Assembly: GCF_964275005.1 (NCBI RefSeq)
Contig: NC_092705.1
Span: forward strand, 24,881,630-24,945,629
Reading direction: 5' to 3'
DNA length: 64,000 nucleotides
From: Diadema setosum
Taxonomy: Eukaryota > Echinodermata > Echinoidea > Diadematoida > Diadematidae
Position numbers and translations under genes: made by a program. The notes below the pieces were generated by a model that saw nothing but the letters and a program-made list of their open reading frames with translations, ran no database searches and was not told the DNA's origin. The number at the start of each line of letters is the position of its first letter. The first letter of the stretch is position 1. Positions 22,901 to 35,307 of this stretch are shown piece after piece.

Positions 22901-24780
22901 TGCACATTTGAATTTATAGAGCTATCCTGCATGAATCGCAGTTCCATTAAAATGGAGAGAATAAAAAAGAAGTAAAGGCAAAAACAAAATCTGACCTTGG
23001 TCTTGGGCTGTTCAAAGACAGTACCATACAGGTGTACAAATGTACTTCCAGTTCAATGATTCAAATTCCTTTCATGGCTTTTCATACAAATCCCTTCATT
23101 TACAATGTTTTGAAGACAGTAGCAGTACTTCCAAGAAGCCACGTCAGTACCTCGTCACACCACTGTAGGCACAACTTTGTCTGGCATGGGTATACATCTG
23201 GGGTATCTTGTGATGCCACGCAGAGCAGGGATCTTAAAATCAGAGTATCAACCAGTGGCAGTGTAGGCCCTACTGAGATCAGGTGCATATGATTTGACTT
23301 TTAGTAGCAAAGAAATCAAGTTATCAACTAATCAAGTAAACAAGTTTAAGAAATTGCTGTCATACATCAGCAAATAAATTATAGAACCTAATTTTTATTG
23401 ACATCAACAAGCTATACTTATACTTGCCAGTTAAATTGGTCTAGGTTCTATACTCACAATCCCTACAATTTTTACATCCCATCTGAACTTGCATGAAGTG
23501 TGCAACATTTTTACCAGACTGGTACAGTGGTAGGTGCCCAATTAGTTTTTTGTTTTGGGGCTGATTTTTTTTCTTTCTATTTAGGGCATGCACACAATGG
23601 AATTTCAACTCCAATCGACCACTTGCAAAACACATGAAAGCCTGCTGTAGGTGAAGACCAAGACAGTCGCCATTCCTTGAGTGGGAAAGCCGGCTCAAAA
23701 CTGTTATGACCAGGTTACTGTGATAAACTGCATACTGCATGTAGGCCGTAGAGCAAGTTGTCAATCAAATTCTTGTAGCTCTACCTTGAATTTATCTCCG
23801 AACTCTAGGGTGTGTTCGGCCAGAATTTCCACTTTTTCAAGGTTGGCACGTCAAGCTATCTTCGGCGAAATTCTTGACGCTTTCAATAGCGATTTGGACT
23901 AGCTTTGACTCGGTCGGTGAACGGTACAGTGTAGAATTGCAAATTGCAATTTTGCGAACTTCGCTTCGGGCACGCCATGTGTAACGGTTAGGGTTCGGTT
24001 CTAAAGTGTGAACCCGTTTAACCCCGCGCAAACTGTAGATCTATGGCCTGTAAGAATTCACGTTGAACCTCTCTCTAGTTCGCGGCTTTCAACCTGCTGT
24101 ACAAAATTGGGTCGGTCAGCTTTAATTCCAGACCCTAACTATAGGGCGAACAGATGGATCACGGGGCAAAACGAATGAAGGTTTGCTTGCCTTATTTCGA
24201 CATCATGACTTTGTGGCCCATGATCGATGAGGTAGAAAACTAGAAATCTGGTAGAAACGAATTTGTTTGGTCTGGAGGGGCCTAGGGGTCTGGAGCCTCG
24301 GCCTCGTGGAGTCAATCAGATGCGCTTTGCCTTCAGCTTGACTTTTCTTCCTTGCAGAAATGTTCTGGACTAAGAAAGGGATGTCTTGTCATCCCCTTCC
24401 TCTTTGCCCATTCCTAGCTATTCAAATCAGAATTAGCATATTATGACACTTTATCGGACAGCATCCCACTCCTGTCTGTTGACTTTAATACCAGGATCTT
24501 TCTTCACATGTTGCAGTACGTGCGACAAACACAATATCACTAGGATCCAAGCATAGTATCAACACGATCTTACGTAATTCACCATGTGAACATCAAGCCC
24601 GTGGGATCGATCGGCTGCAATCGCGGTTGATCGAGGCCAGGGAAAGTTTGTGCAGGGAAACTCCCCCAATGTATACAACGCAGAGCACGCGGAAGTGCGC
24701 CCACGTCCACACCTACCTACGTACAGTACGTGCGAACAGCAGGGTGCCGCCGACGACTTGGGCAGGCGCTCACGCTCTGT
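19931..24780. other. Intergenic region between divergent TERT and nitrobindin A
   Basis: Contains presumed TERT 5'UTR/promoter sequence and, from about 22,580, the left part of duplicated block A. A ~100-bp unit (gagttgatgacatcagta ... aatttgcat ... aaatcactgcca) is repeated in tandem at 22,580-22,683 and 22,694-22,793, and again at 38,655-38,755. No credible gene seen. Confidence 0.6.
20576..20581. promoter_or_regulatory. Canonical E-box upstream of TERT
   Basis: CACGTG within ccacacgtgtgaacc, about 650 bp upstream of the TERT ATG. Vertebrate TERT promoters use E-boxes for Myc/Max. A six-base site occurs often by chance, so function here is only a possibility. Confidence 0.25.
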
Positions 24781-24789
24781 GTGCCTAGC

Positions 24790-24804
24790 TGTATGTATAA
24801 ACCT
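24790..24804 (+). promoter_or_regulatory. Putative TATA-like element, nitrobindin A
   Basis: gtatgtataaacc lies in a 5' region conserved with copy B, where the aligned sequence is a better TATA box (gtatataaac). About 240 bp upstream of the ATG; no TSS data, and the copy A version is degenerate. Confidence 0.35.
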
Positions 24805-25045
24805 ACAGGAAGAGAGCGAGCCACCCCTGTCTGTATACACATACATCGCGATGATTTGATCTGGAACGGGATTTTACAGTTTCTCCGTATTTATCAATTA
24901 CGCAGAAGAACAAAATAACCCGTTGTGAGCAAGCAGTTGTGAGAAGGACAAAATATCCCGTTGTGAAGCAAGCTACTGGTGTTTGGCTACAGAAAGTCCT
25001 AAGTACCTCTTTCCGAGTTTTGTTCGAAATTTATAGATTTACAGG

Positions 25046-25058
25046 ATGTCTTCATCAG
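25046..25058 (+). CDS. Nitrobindin A exon 1
   Basis: ATG TCT TCA TCA G before GTAAAT, giving MSSS plus one base of a Gly codon. Identical to copy B exon 1 and its preceding gatttacagg. Too short to find except by comparison. Confidence 0.85.
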
Positions 25059-28000
25059 GTAAATGGTGATTGATGTTGATTTAGAATCTAGTCTAGTTAT
25101 CTACTTCATACTCCGTTCTTTTCAGTCTCATGATCATGCGACACGCGCTCAGATCTCTATGGAGTAGGATTTCTACTTCCTCGCTAGAATCTACATACAT
25201 ACATACATATTACATTATCTAAGTTTTGCTTTATGCCTGAAGCAGTGCATCGTTGATAACATTTATCTCGGGTCCTATACTGACTATATCGTCTGGCATG
25301 ATAATTCACGCATTCTAAACTCCAAGTTTGGAGAATCTCTGGAACAGAACAAGTTCCTAATGACAATGTATTACCATTGCATTGCGTTGTTGTGTGGTGT
25401 CGGTGCAGTGGTCTTTACTCGTGTACATGATATCCCATGTTATTTACTGTTACCTTGAGCTGGTAGGGTAGCCCTCAAAATCCGGAATAGCAAATTCTTG
25501 GGAAGGTCCAAAGAAATGTGTAATACCAACCATGGTATGCCTACTCTGTATAGGAATGTTATTTAACATTTCCAATTGGAAAATTGGAATTGAGATACAT
25601 AGCATAATTTGAAACTGACCATACCATTGTAACAACAGTTATCACATCCAGTACTGATGATTTTTCACATATGATGATTATTCATTTTCATTTTTCTTTG
25701 CAAACAAGTTGTGTCATGTGATTTTATCAGATGTGAAAGAAGTATCAACAGTAACTAGGTTATCTATAGAACAGCATCAGAAGCAAAACACTCTAGCCAA
25801 AATTACTCTAATTAGTAGGCTGATATTATCATGTTTGTATTACTGACTCTTGGATTGATTGCTAGTGGGCTTGTAGAATAATGTAGAAAGATGTTGAGAA
25901 CGGGCTAATTTTGCTACAACACGCATTTCCCATAGACAAATTTGCCCAAGTATACTCTGGACTCGTCCTCAATGGGTTAATGGCATCCTGAGCCTGAGGC
26001 ACTAGTTCAATCAAAGTGATCTATCTTTTTATAATATGTTGATGCTCCTTCATCTTTCTGGGTATGATGTTTGTGGTGAGAAAATTGTTTGTAGTTTTGT
26101 CTGTCTCTTTGTTTTCAGATAGGATTAGGGGCGAGTGTGGAAGCTTGAACGGTAGTTTCATTTTTTTTTTTCTGAAGCAGCCACTAGATTCTTCTGTGTT
26201 TTGTTTCATTTTGTTTGTTTGTTTGTTTGTTTTTTTTTGGGGGGGACACAGTGGTTATATTTGTTCTTTGTTTGTTTTTAGTTCAGACTGTGGAAATGAA
26301 TGATTTCACTTGGTCTATCCAGGAATCAGATGATGCACTACCTACTTTTGAACACTGATGCAGACTTCGACCTCTCCTTTTCTAATGATTGTTTTATCTC
26401 CAGGTCCTGCTCTCCATGATGCGGTCAAGCCGCTCGAGTGGTTGCTAGGAAAGTGGGAATCTGTGAAAGCCGAGGGTTTCTATCCAACCATTAAGCCTTT
26501 TGACTACAAGGAGTCCTTAGTATTCTCACATATTGGACAGCCAATGTTGAATTTCAGGTACTTCAAGTTTTGATTGATCGTAAGTAAGTCACTGTTTACC
26601 TTGCCACAAAATTGTCCAAAGCTCTCTTGACCTTTTTGCCTTGAAGTAATTTGTTATTATAACTCAACCTTCCATCTATGGCTGACAAGGAACAGGTCGT
26701 GTTCTGTTTTGATGACCACCAAATATAAGAAACTGTTAAAGAAGAAACACATATTTTGCTTCAACTTCAGATACATATGCAGTAGAATATGCACAATGTC
26801 AAGAACGTCATGGTAAATGACTGTTGTGGCGCGTTATCATAATCATAGCACTGTCATCTATTGCTTCTTGAACAAATGAATTGCATTTTACAATTTACTT
26901 TTGTTTACATCATGCATGCTGTAGACATATTTTGCAATAATTTTTGAATATGACTTCTTGAAGTAACGAGTTGTCAAAGAAATCCACTCAGGTGGTCATT
27001 TTATCATTGTCATCACATTTACATCTTGTACTCTTAAAAACAGATTGTATAATACCAAGTGTATTTGTGAACATAGTTTGCTTTTTTCCCCATGACTAAG
27101 ATTATTAGGAAGTTACCAGAAAATTTCACTCTACTTTGTATGCAACAAGTTTTGTTTTCTTCGATACATCTTGTAAGTTTTATATTTTGCAAGTTTTACT
27201 TGAAATACAAGTTGAAATGTTTTGTTTGTAATAGATGTCCATTTTTTATTTGTTGATGTCAAAAACAGCAACTACAAAATAATTATGAGGGCCTGTCGCT
27301 ATGATTTGTCTCTTCAATGTGCAGCTTCTCCTCACATGACCCAAATAGCAAGCCCATGCACAATGAGAGTGGCTTTCTACGCGTTAACATAGGCACCAAC
27401 CAGGTGGCATTCTTGTCAGCTCAAAACATAGGTAAGCAGGTGTCGTGGTTGCCTTGGAAGAGCTGCTAGCATCACCCTTCAGATATTACAGGGGGAACCA
27501 TGTTAATGATGAGGTGTTGCCATAATATAGGAGATTATTATTATAGGCAATTCCTGTTCAAACAAAGTCCTCGGGACCTGCAATTTTCTTTCGTTATATC
27601 AAACTCTCTTCATAACTGAACAGTAGAATACATAAAGAACATTAGGACCTAAATTATCACTTCATTGTAACAAGTGTCATACCCATGTGTGTGCACCCTC
27701 CCCTTTGATATTGTAAAGGCACCCCTCCCCACCCCCCCCCCCCCACCCCACCCCTTTTAGGGAATTCCTGGATCCACCCATGGGATGTGCATGAGCCTCT
27801 TCAGTTTCTGGCCAATCATCTTTTGACATCCTTTCAAATATTGCTCCTCTGATAAGGGCTGAGTTAATCACAGCATGTAATGAGATTTGTCTAAAAAGCA
27901 CTGAAATCCTAAACTTAGCATTGCATGTTATTACTGGAAGAAGATTAAGACTCTTATGTAATCATTTGTACAACACTATAACACTACTGGATTTCTGTGC

Positions 28001-28870
28001 CAGTTGAGTTGGCACTTGAAGCAAACTAAGATTGAAGATTTGGTATCTTTACACAATGCGTCATACTTGGCAATACAGCATTTTCTTCAGCTACTTCCAA
28101 ACTTGGGAACTGATGACTTTCCCTGAATCTGTGACATCAACATTTCTTCAGTATCTCCATGGAGCTTACCATAGCTTCATGGTCTCTCGTAGACAATAAC
28201 AAAGATCCAGTGAATTCTTTACTGTATTGCCTTCAAAATGAAAATGGCAGTACAAATACATCATTATTGTAATATCTATCATGATCATCATCATTGAGTC
28301 CATCTTCAACCCAGCCAGCAACTGTCCCCTTTTTGTCCCTTTGCAGGTGTGGTTGAGATCGAGGAAGGGGAAGTGAATGGGACGGTTCTCTCCCTGGAAT
28401 CAACCTCGGTCAGCAGTATGTCGTTTGGCAAAGAACCCAAGACCACCAAGGTAAGTTCGTCCATACAGAGATTGCTTGCTGTTGACTGGATGCCAGTAGA
28501 TGCTGAATAGTGATTGATTAATCAAGTGGCTTTTGTTTGCAATAGGAATATAAAAAAGGGAGGGAACACACACTTAAAATGAGGAAGTATGGCCACACAT
28601 TGTTCCAAAGAATAACAGCAAAGCTCAGACCCCCACCCCACTGATTTATCAGCATGTCGGCATATGCAGCAATGGTCTTCTTAGGCAAACAAAGGAAGAA
28701 TTTTCTGTGTCCTGTTCAAACTGACCCCAATATTTTGTCTTTCGCCACAGATCGCCAGAACGTTCAGTCTGGTCGATGAGAACACCCTGGAGCAGAACGT
28801 CGCCATGGCAACAAGCAGGACACCAGAACTCCTTCCGCATCTGAAGGTCCAGTATAAGAAGGTTGAATAG
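25046..28870 (+). CDS. THAP4-like: Stand-alone nitrobindin (THAP4 heme-domain homologue), copy A
   Basis: Five exons: 25,046-25,058; 26,404-26,557; 27,325-27,431; 28,347-28,450; 28,751-28,870; phases 1, 2, 1, 0; 165 residues. The product is a nitrobindin, a ten-stranded beta-barrel that binds ferric heme. In vertebrates it forms the C-terminus of THAP4, which isomerises peroxynitrite to nitrate. Visible motifs: LEWLLGKWES (GxW) at 16-25, SHIGQPMLNF at 46-55, KPMHNESGF at 65-73 with the distal Met67-His68, GVVEIEEGEVNG in exon 4, and LLPHLKVQYKKVE at the end with the presumed proximal heme ligand His156. There is no THAP zinc finger: an in-frame TAG lies 12 nt before the ATG. Divergent from TERT, and duplicated as copy B. 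Functional prediction rests on the family. Confidence 0.93.
26404..26557 (+). CDS. Nitrobindin A exon 2
   Basis: Encodes GPALHDAVKPLEWLLGKWES through GQPMLNF, the first barrel strands with the GxW signature. Acceptor ttatctccag, donor gtactt, which is also the donor in copy B. Confidence 0.95.
27325..27431 (+). CDS. Nitrobindin A exon 3 (distal Met-His)
   Basis: Encodes SFSSHDPNSKPMHNESGF and RVNIGTNQVAFLSAQNI. PMHNESGF corresponds to PMHRECGF of human THAP4. Acceptor aatgtgcag, donor gtaagc. Confidence 0.93.
28347..28450 (+). CDS. Nitrobindin A exon 4
   Basis: Encodes GVVEIEEGEVNGTVLSLEST, then SVSSMSFGKEPKTTK. Acceptor cctttgcag, donor gtaagt. Confidence 0.95.
28751..28870 (+). CDS. Nitrobindin A exon 5 (stop, proximal His)
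   Basis: Encodes IARTFSLVDENTLEQNVAMA, TSRTPELLPHLKVQYKKVE and TAG. Acceptor ttcgccacag. Confidence 0.95.
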   Translation: MARTFSLVDENTLEQNVAMATSRTPELLPHLKVQYKKVE

Positions 28871-31060
28871 GATGGCCGTACAACTTCCAGTCAGAAGAGA
28901 CTGCAGTACAAGTATTGTACACCCCCTGCAATGATAATCAACAGACGTGTACGTTGATAAACAAGGTTACAGAAGATGGCGAAGAAAAAATTATAATTAA
29001 ACAGGCGAACAAAAAGATAGTAATAGGCAATGAAATGTTGAAGTGTTTTCAAAGGGACTGTATTGCTGATAGCCTTGTTGAATATCGGCATACCTAAATC
29101 TGATCAAGCTGAAAAAATGCTACACTATGCACATTTTTGAATGGCTGATTCTCAAATATGCAGGAAAGAAAAGGCAGTCTCATTTCACCAATTCGAGTTG
29201 AATTCTTTCTACTTCAGAGTACTGTGATGCTTGTTTTTCCCACTATGTTTTGTGCACCAATTCATTGTCTCTGGATGATCGAATGCTCTGAATATGAATA
29301 ATTGTGCGCTTTGTAGTTGCTAATTCTGACAATACTGCCTCTGTAACTGTTAATGAGGGCGGGTCATATTGTACTTCTGTAAGCTTTCAGTTTTTCACTT
29401 AGGAAATTTTGATAAAAGTGAAGGCAGTTAATCAAAAATGAAGCAGCAGACATCATGTGAGAATAATTTGAATAATTTGATGAAAACTGCCAGAGGTTTA
29501 CTCTCATTACAGCATTTACACTTCCAACAGACACACCTGCCATCATCATACAATGTATTTATTTCTGTTTTTCAGTTTCCTTCATCCATTTTTTACCTTT
29601 TAAACCTAAAGACTTTGAGCAACATTCTGTAAATGCTATGAAAATGAGCACTGATACAGCTGAAGCAATTGTTTCACATGGTGGTGAAAATATTTTTGAA
29701 AGAATTTCCAAAAGGTAGTGTGAGAAAAAAAAAAAAGGCAAGGAAAATATAAATACATCTAATTATGATCATTGCTGTATCATGTTTATCGAGTCAGATT
29801 TATGCCCTGAGCAGAAATAGAATGGTAGTAATGTAAAGCCAAATGTACTTTGGATTGTTTTAAACGATCACATTTACTGTGAGGTAATTTACTTCACTAA
29901 TATGTGGGAAAAACATCTTTGTCCTGATTGAAACTGAAATTGTTCAAGCACCCATTGGATGCACCTACCTGATGTAGTTAAATCATGCCCACTTTTAATG
30001 AACACCATTTTCATTCAGTTATTCATGGCAGTTATTCCGAGTCTGTCATCCTTGTCAAAGCCAAGCTAGATGTACTTTAAGGCTTCTTTTTTTGTTTACA
30101 GTCTTTGAGTAACAAAATTCAATGAAGATACCAAAAACGGTAGTTTATGGAAAATCAAATAAAAAAAAATAATTTGTTTTCTTGTTTTATTTCTTGAAAT
30201 GGCAGAAGTCATGGATATCTTGCTGAAAACAGTCTAAAAAGAAACACCAAGAACTTGTAGCAAAGTGTGGCTCTGGATTTGAGGATGATGTGTAATAACA
30301 AATTATAAAAGCAGCATTTTATCTTTGTAGTCAAGTTTTCAGGGATCAAGTACTTTTGATGATGTAGTTTTTGAGTTAAGAAAGGGCTTAGTTATCATTT
30401 GATGCTCATGTACGAACAATGTATAGATACATGTAACTGCAAAGTGTTGTCTCGCATATCCAAACTAACTTGCAGAGTGTCCAGTAGCCCTCAAGTCAAG
30501 TTTTTGTGCAACTTGTGTGAAACAAAATCGCATTCTACAAGATGAGTAAATTTTACTGCACATAATGACAGCCACCACCATGTCAGTTCAACTTTGTCTC
30601 TCCTAAATTAGTCTTTTTGACACCCAAAGTTTGATGTAAGCTGATGGGATACTAGTGCTACATTTTTAACCAAGACCTGTACCCAAAACCAGTCTTTGAC
30701 CAGCCACTTATGGAAAGCACAATTCTCACACACACTGTTGCTTTTAATACTCTATGTTCTTTGAGCAGTGGAAACACATGGGTAGATGCACTTTCCTTTT
30801 ATTTTTTTTTCTCAGTTAATTTACATGTGTGCCGATCTTGCCAGATCAGATTATCAATTCACTTTCTCCAAGGTTTCATATTAAATTAGCTGAAGACAGT
30901 TTTTCTATTACGTGGTAAAAAAGGGTATACATTGTACAGTATTTTGCAATTCACTGTTCAATTTACTTTGGTTAGTGACTTATGAAATCAAAATACAAAG
31001 TGTATATTGTGTAAGGATGTGAGCTTGAGATTTGTCTGAAATAAACACACTAAAAAAGAA
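28871..31060 (+). other. Probable long 3'UTR of nitrobindin A
   Basis: No intron-exon structure after the stop. Sequence stays alignable with copy B up to an AATAAA at 31,040-31,045, which both copies share. An earlier AATAAA near 30,157 is present only here. Conservation may simply reflect a recent duplication. Confidence 0.45.
31040..31045 (+). terminator. Poly(A) signal, nitrobindin A
   Basis: AATAAA in gtctgaaataaacacac, aligned with gtttgaaataaatcacac at 51,437 in copy B. Confidence 0.45.
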
Positions 31061-31849
31061 AGGTATCATTTACCATGTCAGTGTCATTCAGTGCTGGACT
31101 AAAAGATTGGTACTTTCTTGTCAGACCTCTCCCAACAGTGATGCATGTATGGTATTCTGCAAATTTTTTTAAAGTTTCTACAATGAAGATGGACTTTGCA
31201 ATCAAACCAGCATGTGCAATGTACATGCTGCTCAAATGCTTGAATACGCACAAATTTTGATGGAGAGATGTATAATTGTTTTGCAGTTGTTCCATAGCCA
31301 GAACTCACAATAACATGTGCAATATCCCTTGCTAGAACTACCAAAATCCAATAAACTTTAGTCTAAAGGAGGAATTTGCTATCCAAATAACATGTACAAC
31401 ACCCACAATTCAGACTTCCAATAATTTTCCACAAATATTGACCCAAGGCAAGTTTTGTTCTTATTCAACCATGTAGCTACAAAACGTAATCCAAGTTTTT
31501 AATTTCCCACAAACTGACCAAAGCACTGAATTGTTATCACGATTTCTTAAAGCATATGGAATGCATGTGCCTGTGGTCTACACATTTAATTGAACTTTTA
31601 TCCTAAGAAGGACTTTGTAATAAGACCATGCACCAAAAGCAAACTTAACAGGTCAAACCACCACCTGATATGTATTTGAATACAAACACAATCTTCAGTT
31701 ATGGATCATCACATACAATGTACTGTATTCCTTTTTCTGTGACGGCTAAAAGCAGTCTCCGCCCTCTTGAGATGAACTTTTGAGTTTAAATGAACGAGGA
31801 GAACACTTTTTTTTTGAAAGCACTCTACCACTTTCTCTTAATTCGCCGA

Positions 31850-32075
31850 CACCAATGTTCTCTTCATTCTCTGGTAAAGTTTCTTTTCATAAAATTATGT
31901 GAAAATAAAACTTAACTAATGTATGTATGTATGCAAATATGTTTTTGGTTGGTTGGTGTGTTTGGTTTTATTTCTTCCTTTTTCCAAATTACGCATAACA
32001 AAAGAATACACATATTTAGAAATTAACATTACACGACGCATAAGCCAGCATACTGTCTTACAAATTAATTCAAAG

Positions 32076-32122
<47 letters not shown>

Positions 32123-32870
32123 TATATGAACATGACAGCATTCGATGTATGAGACGTGTAGCATAATATCATTCACAAAAAAATGTTCAGAAGCGAATCG
32201 TTGAATCAACAGTTGTAAATTATATACAGACGTGTAAATAATGATGTCATGTTCCAATAAACGAATTTCAGGGGGAAAAAAGATAAAAGAGGGGGATTTA
32301 AATAAATTGATTTTAGAATTAAGCATTTTCAACCATTATAATAACAGAAAAGCAGGAGACCGCGATCATAAGCAGCAGCGTGACACGGATCAAGGCCTCG
32401 GGGTAAAATTCCAGACTTAAATTCGATTTACATAACAGTATGACGGACGTGTCTACAAAATAGAATATATAATCAAATCCAAAATATCGTAGTAATTTGT
32501 GAGGTCAAAAATAAAGGGAAAATTCAAAATACTTATCGTTTATTTGTTTTCAATAGGCATTCTTTACTATGATACTGTGCTGAGGTGAGTGCTGTCTGTG
32601 CTGTGCTGTGCTGTGCATGCCATGAAATACAATTTTGTTAATTTAACGTTTGGGTATATAATACATGATTGGTTTGTTTCTTGTGTATTTTTGTGTCACA
32701 TGTATGTCCGTTACGTACTTCTGTATACAATATCAACAATTTTAACATGCAGCAAATTACTAAGCTCCTAATATACTGATATAAACTGTTTATGAGTGGA
32801 CAAAAAAAAATTCTTATCACTCGTATACATCATTATATTTCGAGAAAAGATATTTTTTCATAAGTGCCTT
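31850..32870. other. Spacer after block A
   Basis: Unique-looking AT-rich sequence with a (TA)n run at 32,078-32,120 and a short tgctg repeat at 32,597-32,622. No gene seen. Confidence 0.5.
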
Positions 32871-32879
32871 AAAAGAATA

Positions 32880-33278
32880 TTATTTAGTCTTAGTGGTTGC
32901 CTTGATTTGTTCAGGGAGATTAGTCCAAACGTCTGGTCCATGGTGTCTAATTGACTTGTGAGCTATCACTAGCTTGGGATTGTGGAGGTGATAATCTTTG
33001 GAATGTCGTGTTGGGTAAGCGTGGACGCTGGAGTTCACAGTGAATGGGTTGTGGAACGAGGAAGGGTGGGTGTTGGTTGTGTATTTGTACATGAATATTG
33101 CGCATTGTAAAGTATGAATATCGTTTATTTTCAGGGTTTTTAATTTAGAGAATAATGGTTCAGTGTTTGCAAGAGAATGTGAGTTTGTACAAATGCGGAG
33201 TGCTCTTTTTTTTTTCTTCTTTTTTTGGAGAAGGTGAACTGATTGAATTTTTGTCTTATTAGAATATGCCCATACCAT
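32880..33278 (-). pseudogene. LINE RT C-terminal fragment
   Basis: RALRICTNS, TLKINDIHTLQCAIFMYKY, SVHAYPTRHSKDYHLHNP and HGPDVWTNLPEQIK: the conserved tail after the RT core in CR1/L2-type elements, ending in a stop. Confidence 0.85.
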
Positions 33279-33666
33279 ATTGCAGTATGTGATGTATGGT
33301 AAAATCAGTGCATTCTATAAAATAAAAAGAGACTTTTCTATCCAAAGATCTTTCAGTTTGAACGATATACCTATGTTTCTCGATACAATACTATATATAT
33401 TTTTTACATGTTCATTCCAGGTAAGATTAGCATCAATACTAACACCAAGAAATTTGGTAGCCATTTTTTCTACAAGGGGTAACCCATTAATATATAAATT
33501 GCATTCAATATCAGAAGAATGAACATTGTTAAAATATATAAAATTAGTTTTATCAATATTTTAAGATAATTTATTGCATTTGAACCAAGAAGAAGCTTTA
33601 CATAATTCAAAATTAAGTGTGCGGATAAGTATCTGTGGATCTTTATGTGAATAAAGTATATTTGTA

Positions 33667-33981
33667 TTATCTGCAAACAAAATATATGTTAAAATTGGTG
33701 ACGCATCGATTATATCTAACATGGATAAGAAATAAAAGAGGGCCTAAGATAGACCCTTGTGGTACTCCGCAATTGATTTCTAATCTCCTGGAGGAACATG
33801 ATTCAAATTCAGCATATTGCTCACGGTTAGATAAATAATCAGTGAACCATAGCAAGGGAATTCCTCCAACTCCATAATGTTTTAATTTTCGAATAAGAAT
33901 TTTGTGATCAATAGTATCAAATGCCTTACTCAGGTTCCATGAAAATTCCAACAATATGTTCCTTATTAATAAAAGCTTCAA
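33667..33981 (-). pseudogene. LINE reverse transcriptase fragment (FADN mutant)
   Basis: Palm motif A is intact (SKAFDTIDH) and motif B is intact ([13 protein letters not shown]). A frameshift before motif C and an Asp-to-Asn change (FADN, bases 33,666-33,677) remove catalytic capacity. Confidence 0.85.
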
Positions 33982-34107
33982 TTATTTTATCACAAAGTTG
34001 AATAATAGCGTAATCTGTTGAGTGATTTTTTTTCTAAATCCGAATTGATTCAGAATAAGAATTTCATTTTCATTTAAAAAAGAAAATAGTTTTTATAGAA
34101 ATTTTCT

Positions 34108-34425
34108 CTAAAATTTTTGATATGCTGAGGAGAAGGGATATTGGGTGGTAATTTTTTGTTGAGTGTGATCGTCTTTTTTATGAATGGGAATCACTTTTGC
34201 GATTTTCAGTGAGTTTGGGCAGCGGCCAGAACTGAGAGATATGTTGAATATGTGTACTAGTGGGTATGCGATAAAATGAATAATCTGTTTAAGGAGATAA
34301 ACACTTAAACCATCGTAATCCGAAGACTTGCTGGATTTAAGATCTTTAACAATGCTAACTATTTCATGGTATGAAGTTGGTGAGAAAAAAAGAAAAATAC
34401 CAAGTGATTCAGTAAAATACTGCAT
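34108..34425 (-). pseudogene. LINE RT N-terminal fragment
   Basis: SKSSDYDGLSVYLLK and LSSGRCPNSLKIAKVIPIHK match the RT start of the plus-strand LINE at 59.8 kb (SRSSGHDEISVYILK, LSSGICPNSLKIAKVLP). Confidence 0.85.
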
Positions 34426-34725
34426 AAAACTACTATCAGTTACATTTATGGAAGATGCTCAATTTGATCCTATATTAATAAAATACTCATTGAAAGAATT
34501 AGCAATATCATTTGGGTCCGTAATTTCATATCCATTTTCAATAATTTTAATACAAGTGGGGTTTTTTTATTTCCCAAAAGATCCTTAATTACCTTCCAAA
34601 TTGAGGTTGTATTGGATCCTTTAGATTCAATATTTTTTTAATAATAAAATTTGCGTGACAATCGTATAATAGTTGTTAATAATTATATTCCTGTACTTTT
34701 TATATCTATTAAAATCAACATCTAA

Positions 34726-35307
34726 TCACGTGTGTAACGTTTTCCTGTATAAATTGTTGCGTGTTTTTATCGATAACAAATACCCTTGGTAATCCATGAT
34801 CTGTGGGGCTTTCTCCTGTTTTTTTTTTCTTTCGTACCAGGGGTATATTAGTGTTATATAAAAAAGAAGCTTATTTATAAATAGATCGTACGAGCTGTTG
34901 ACATCTGATTCACCGAAAATATCATCCCAAAACTCAACCATGTCAACTACCAAATCAGCAATTAATCTATCAATATTTTGTTGTGTTTCTCTTCTAATAT
35001 ATTCACGTTTATACTTATTCCAAATAATATCAACCTTATTCCGAGAAATAACAAAAATAGGGAGATGGTCAGATACATCAAAATATAAAACACCATCAAA
35101 ATTTTCTGACTCACTGCCATTGGAAAATACATTATCTATTAAACTTTCAGAGTTGTTAACTATTCTGGTTGCTTTATTGATGTGAGGATGAAAACTATAC
35201 ATGGATAGTGTATTCAATAACTTAAAACTGCTATTATCTAATTTACAGGGTAAAATATCAATATTATAATCACCCATAAGATAAATATATTTGTTTTCAC
35301 GTGCCAA
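34726..35307 (-). pseudogene. LINE endonuclease fragment
   Basis: 193-codon open frame with GDYNID and SDHLPIF, hallmark EEP endonuclease motifs, continuing into the spacer before the RT domain. Confidence 0.85.

Larger units (their letters stand above)
25059..28750 (+). other. Introns of nitrobindin A
   Basis: Introns 25,059-26,403, 26,558-27,324, 27,432-28,346 and 28,451-28,750. Intron 3 contains a C-rich tract followed by ggaattcctggatccaccc (27,720-27,785), a repeat also seen at 47,262-47,310. Otherwise nothing recognised. Confidence 0.6.
22580..31850. repeat. Segmental duplication block A
   Basis: Matches block B (38,640-52,360) in the same order and orientation. Anchors: 22,694/38,655; 22,960-23,300/38,900-39,185; 23,580-23,660/39,990-40,050; 24,170-25,060/42,060-42,838; all five nitrobindin exons; 28,630-29,640/49,310-50,500; 30,180-31,300/50,570-51,780; 31,640-31,810/52,130-52,360. 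Introns and flanks are alignable by eye, so this is a genomic, not retro, duplication. Confidence 0.85.
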
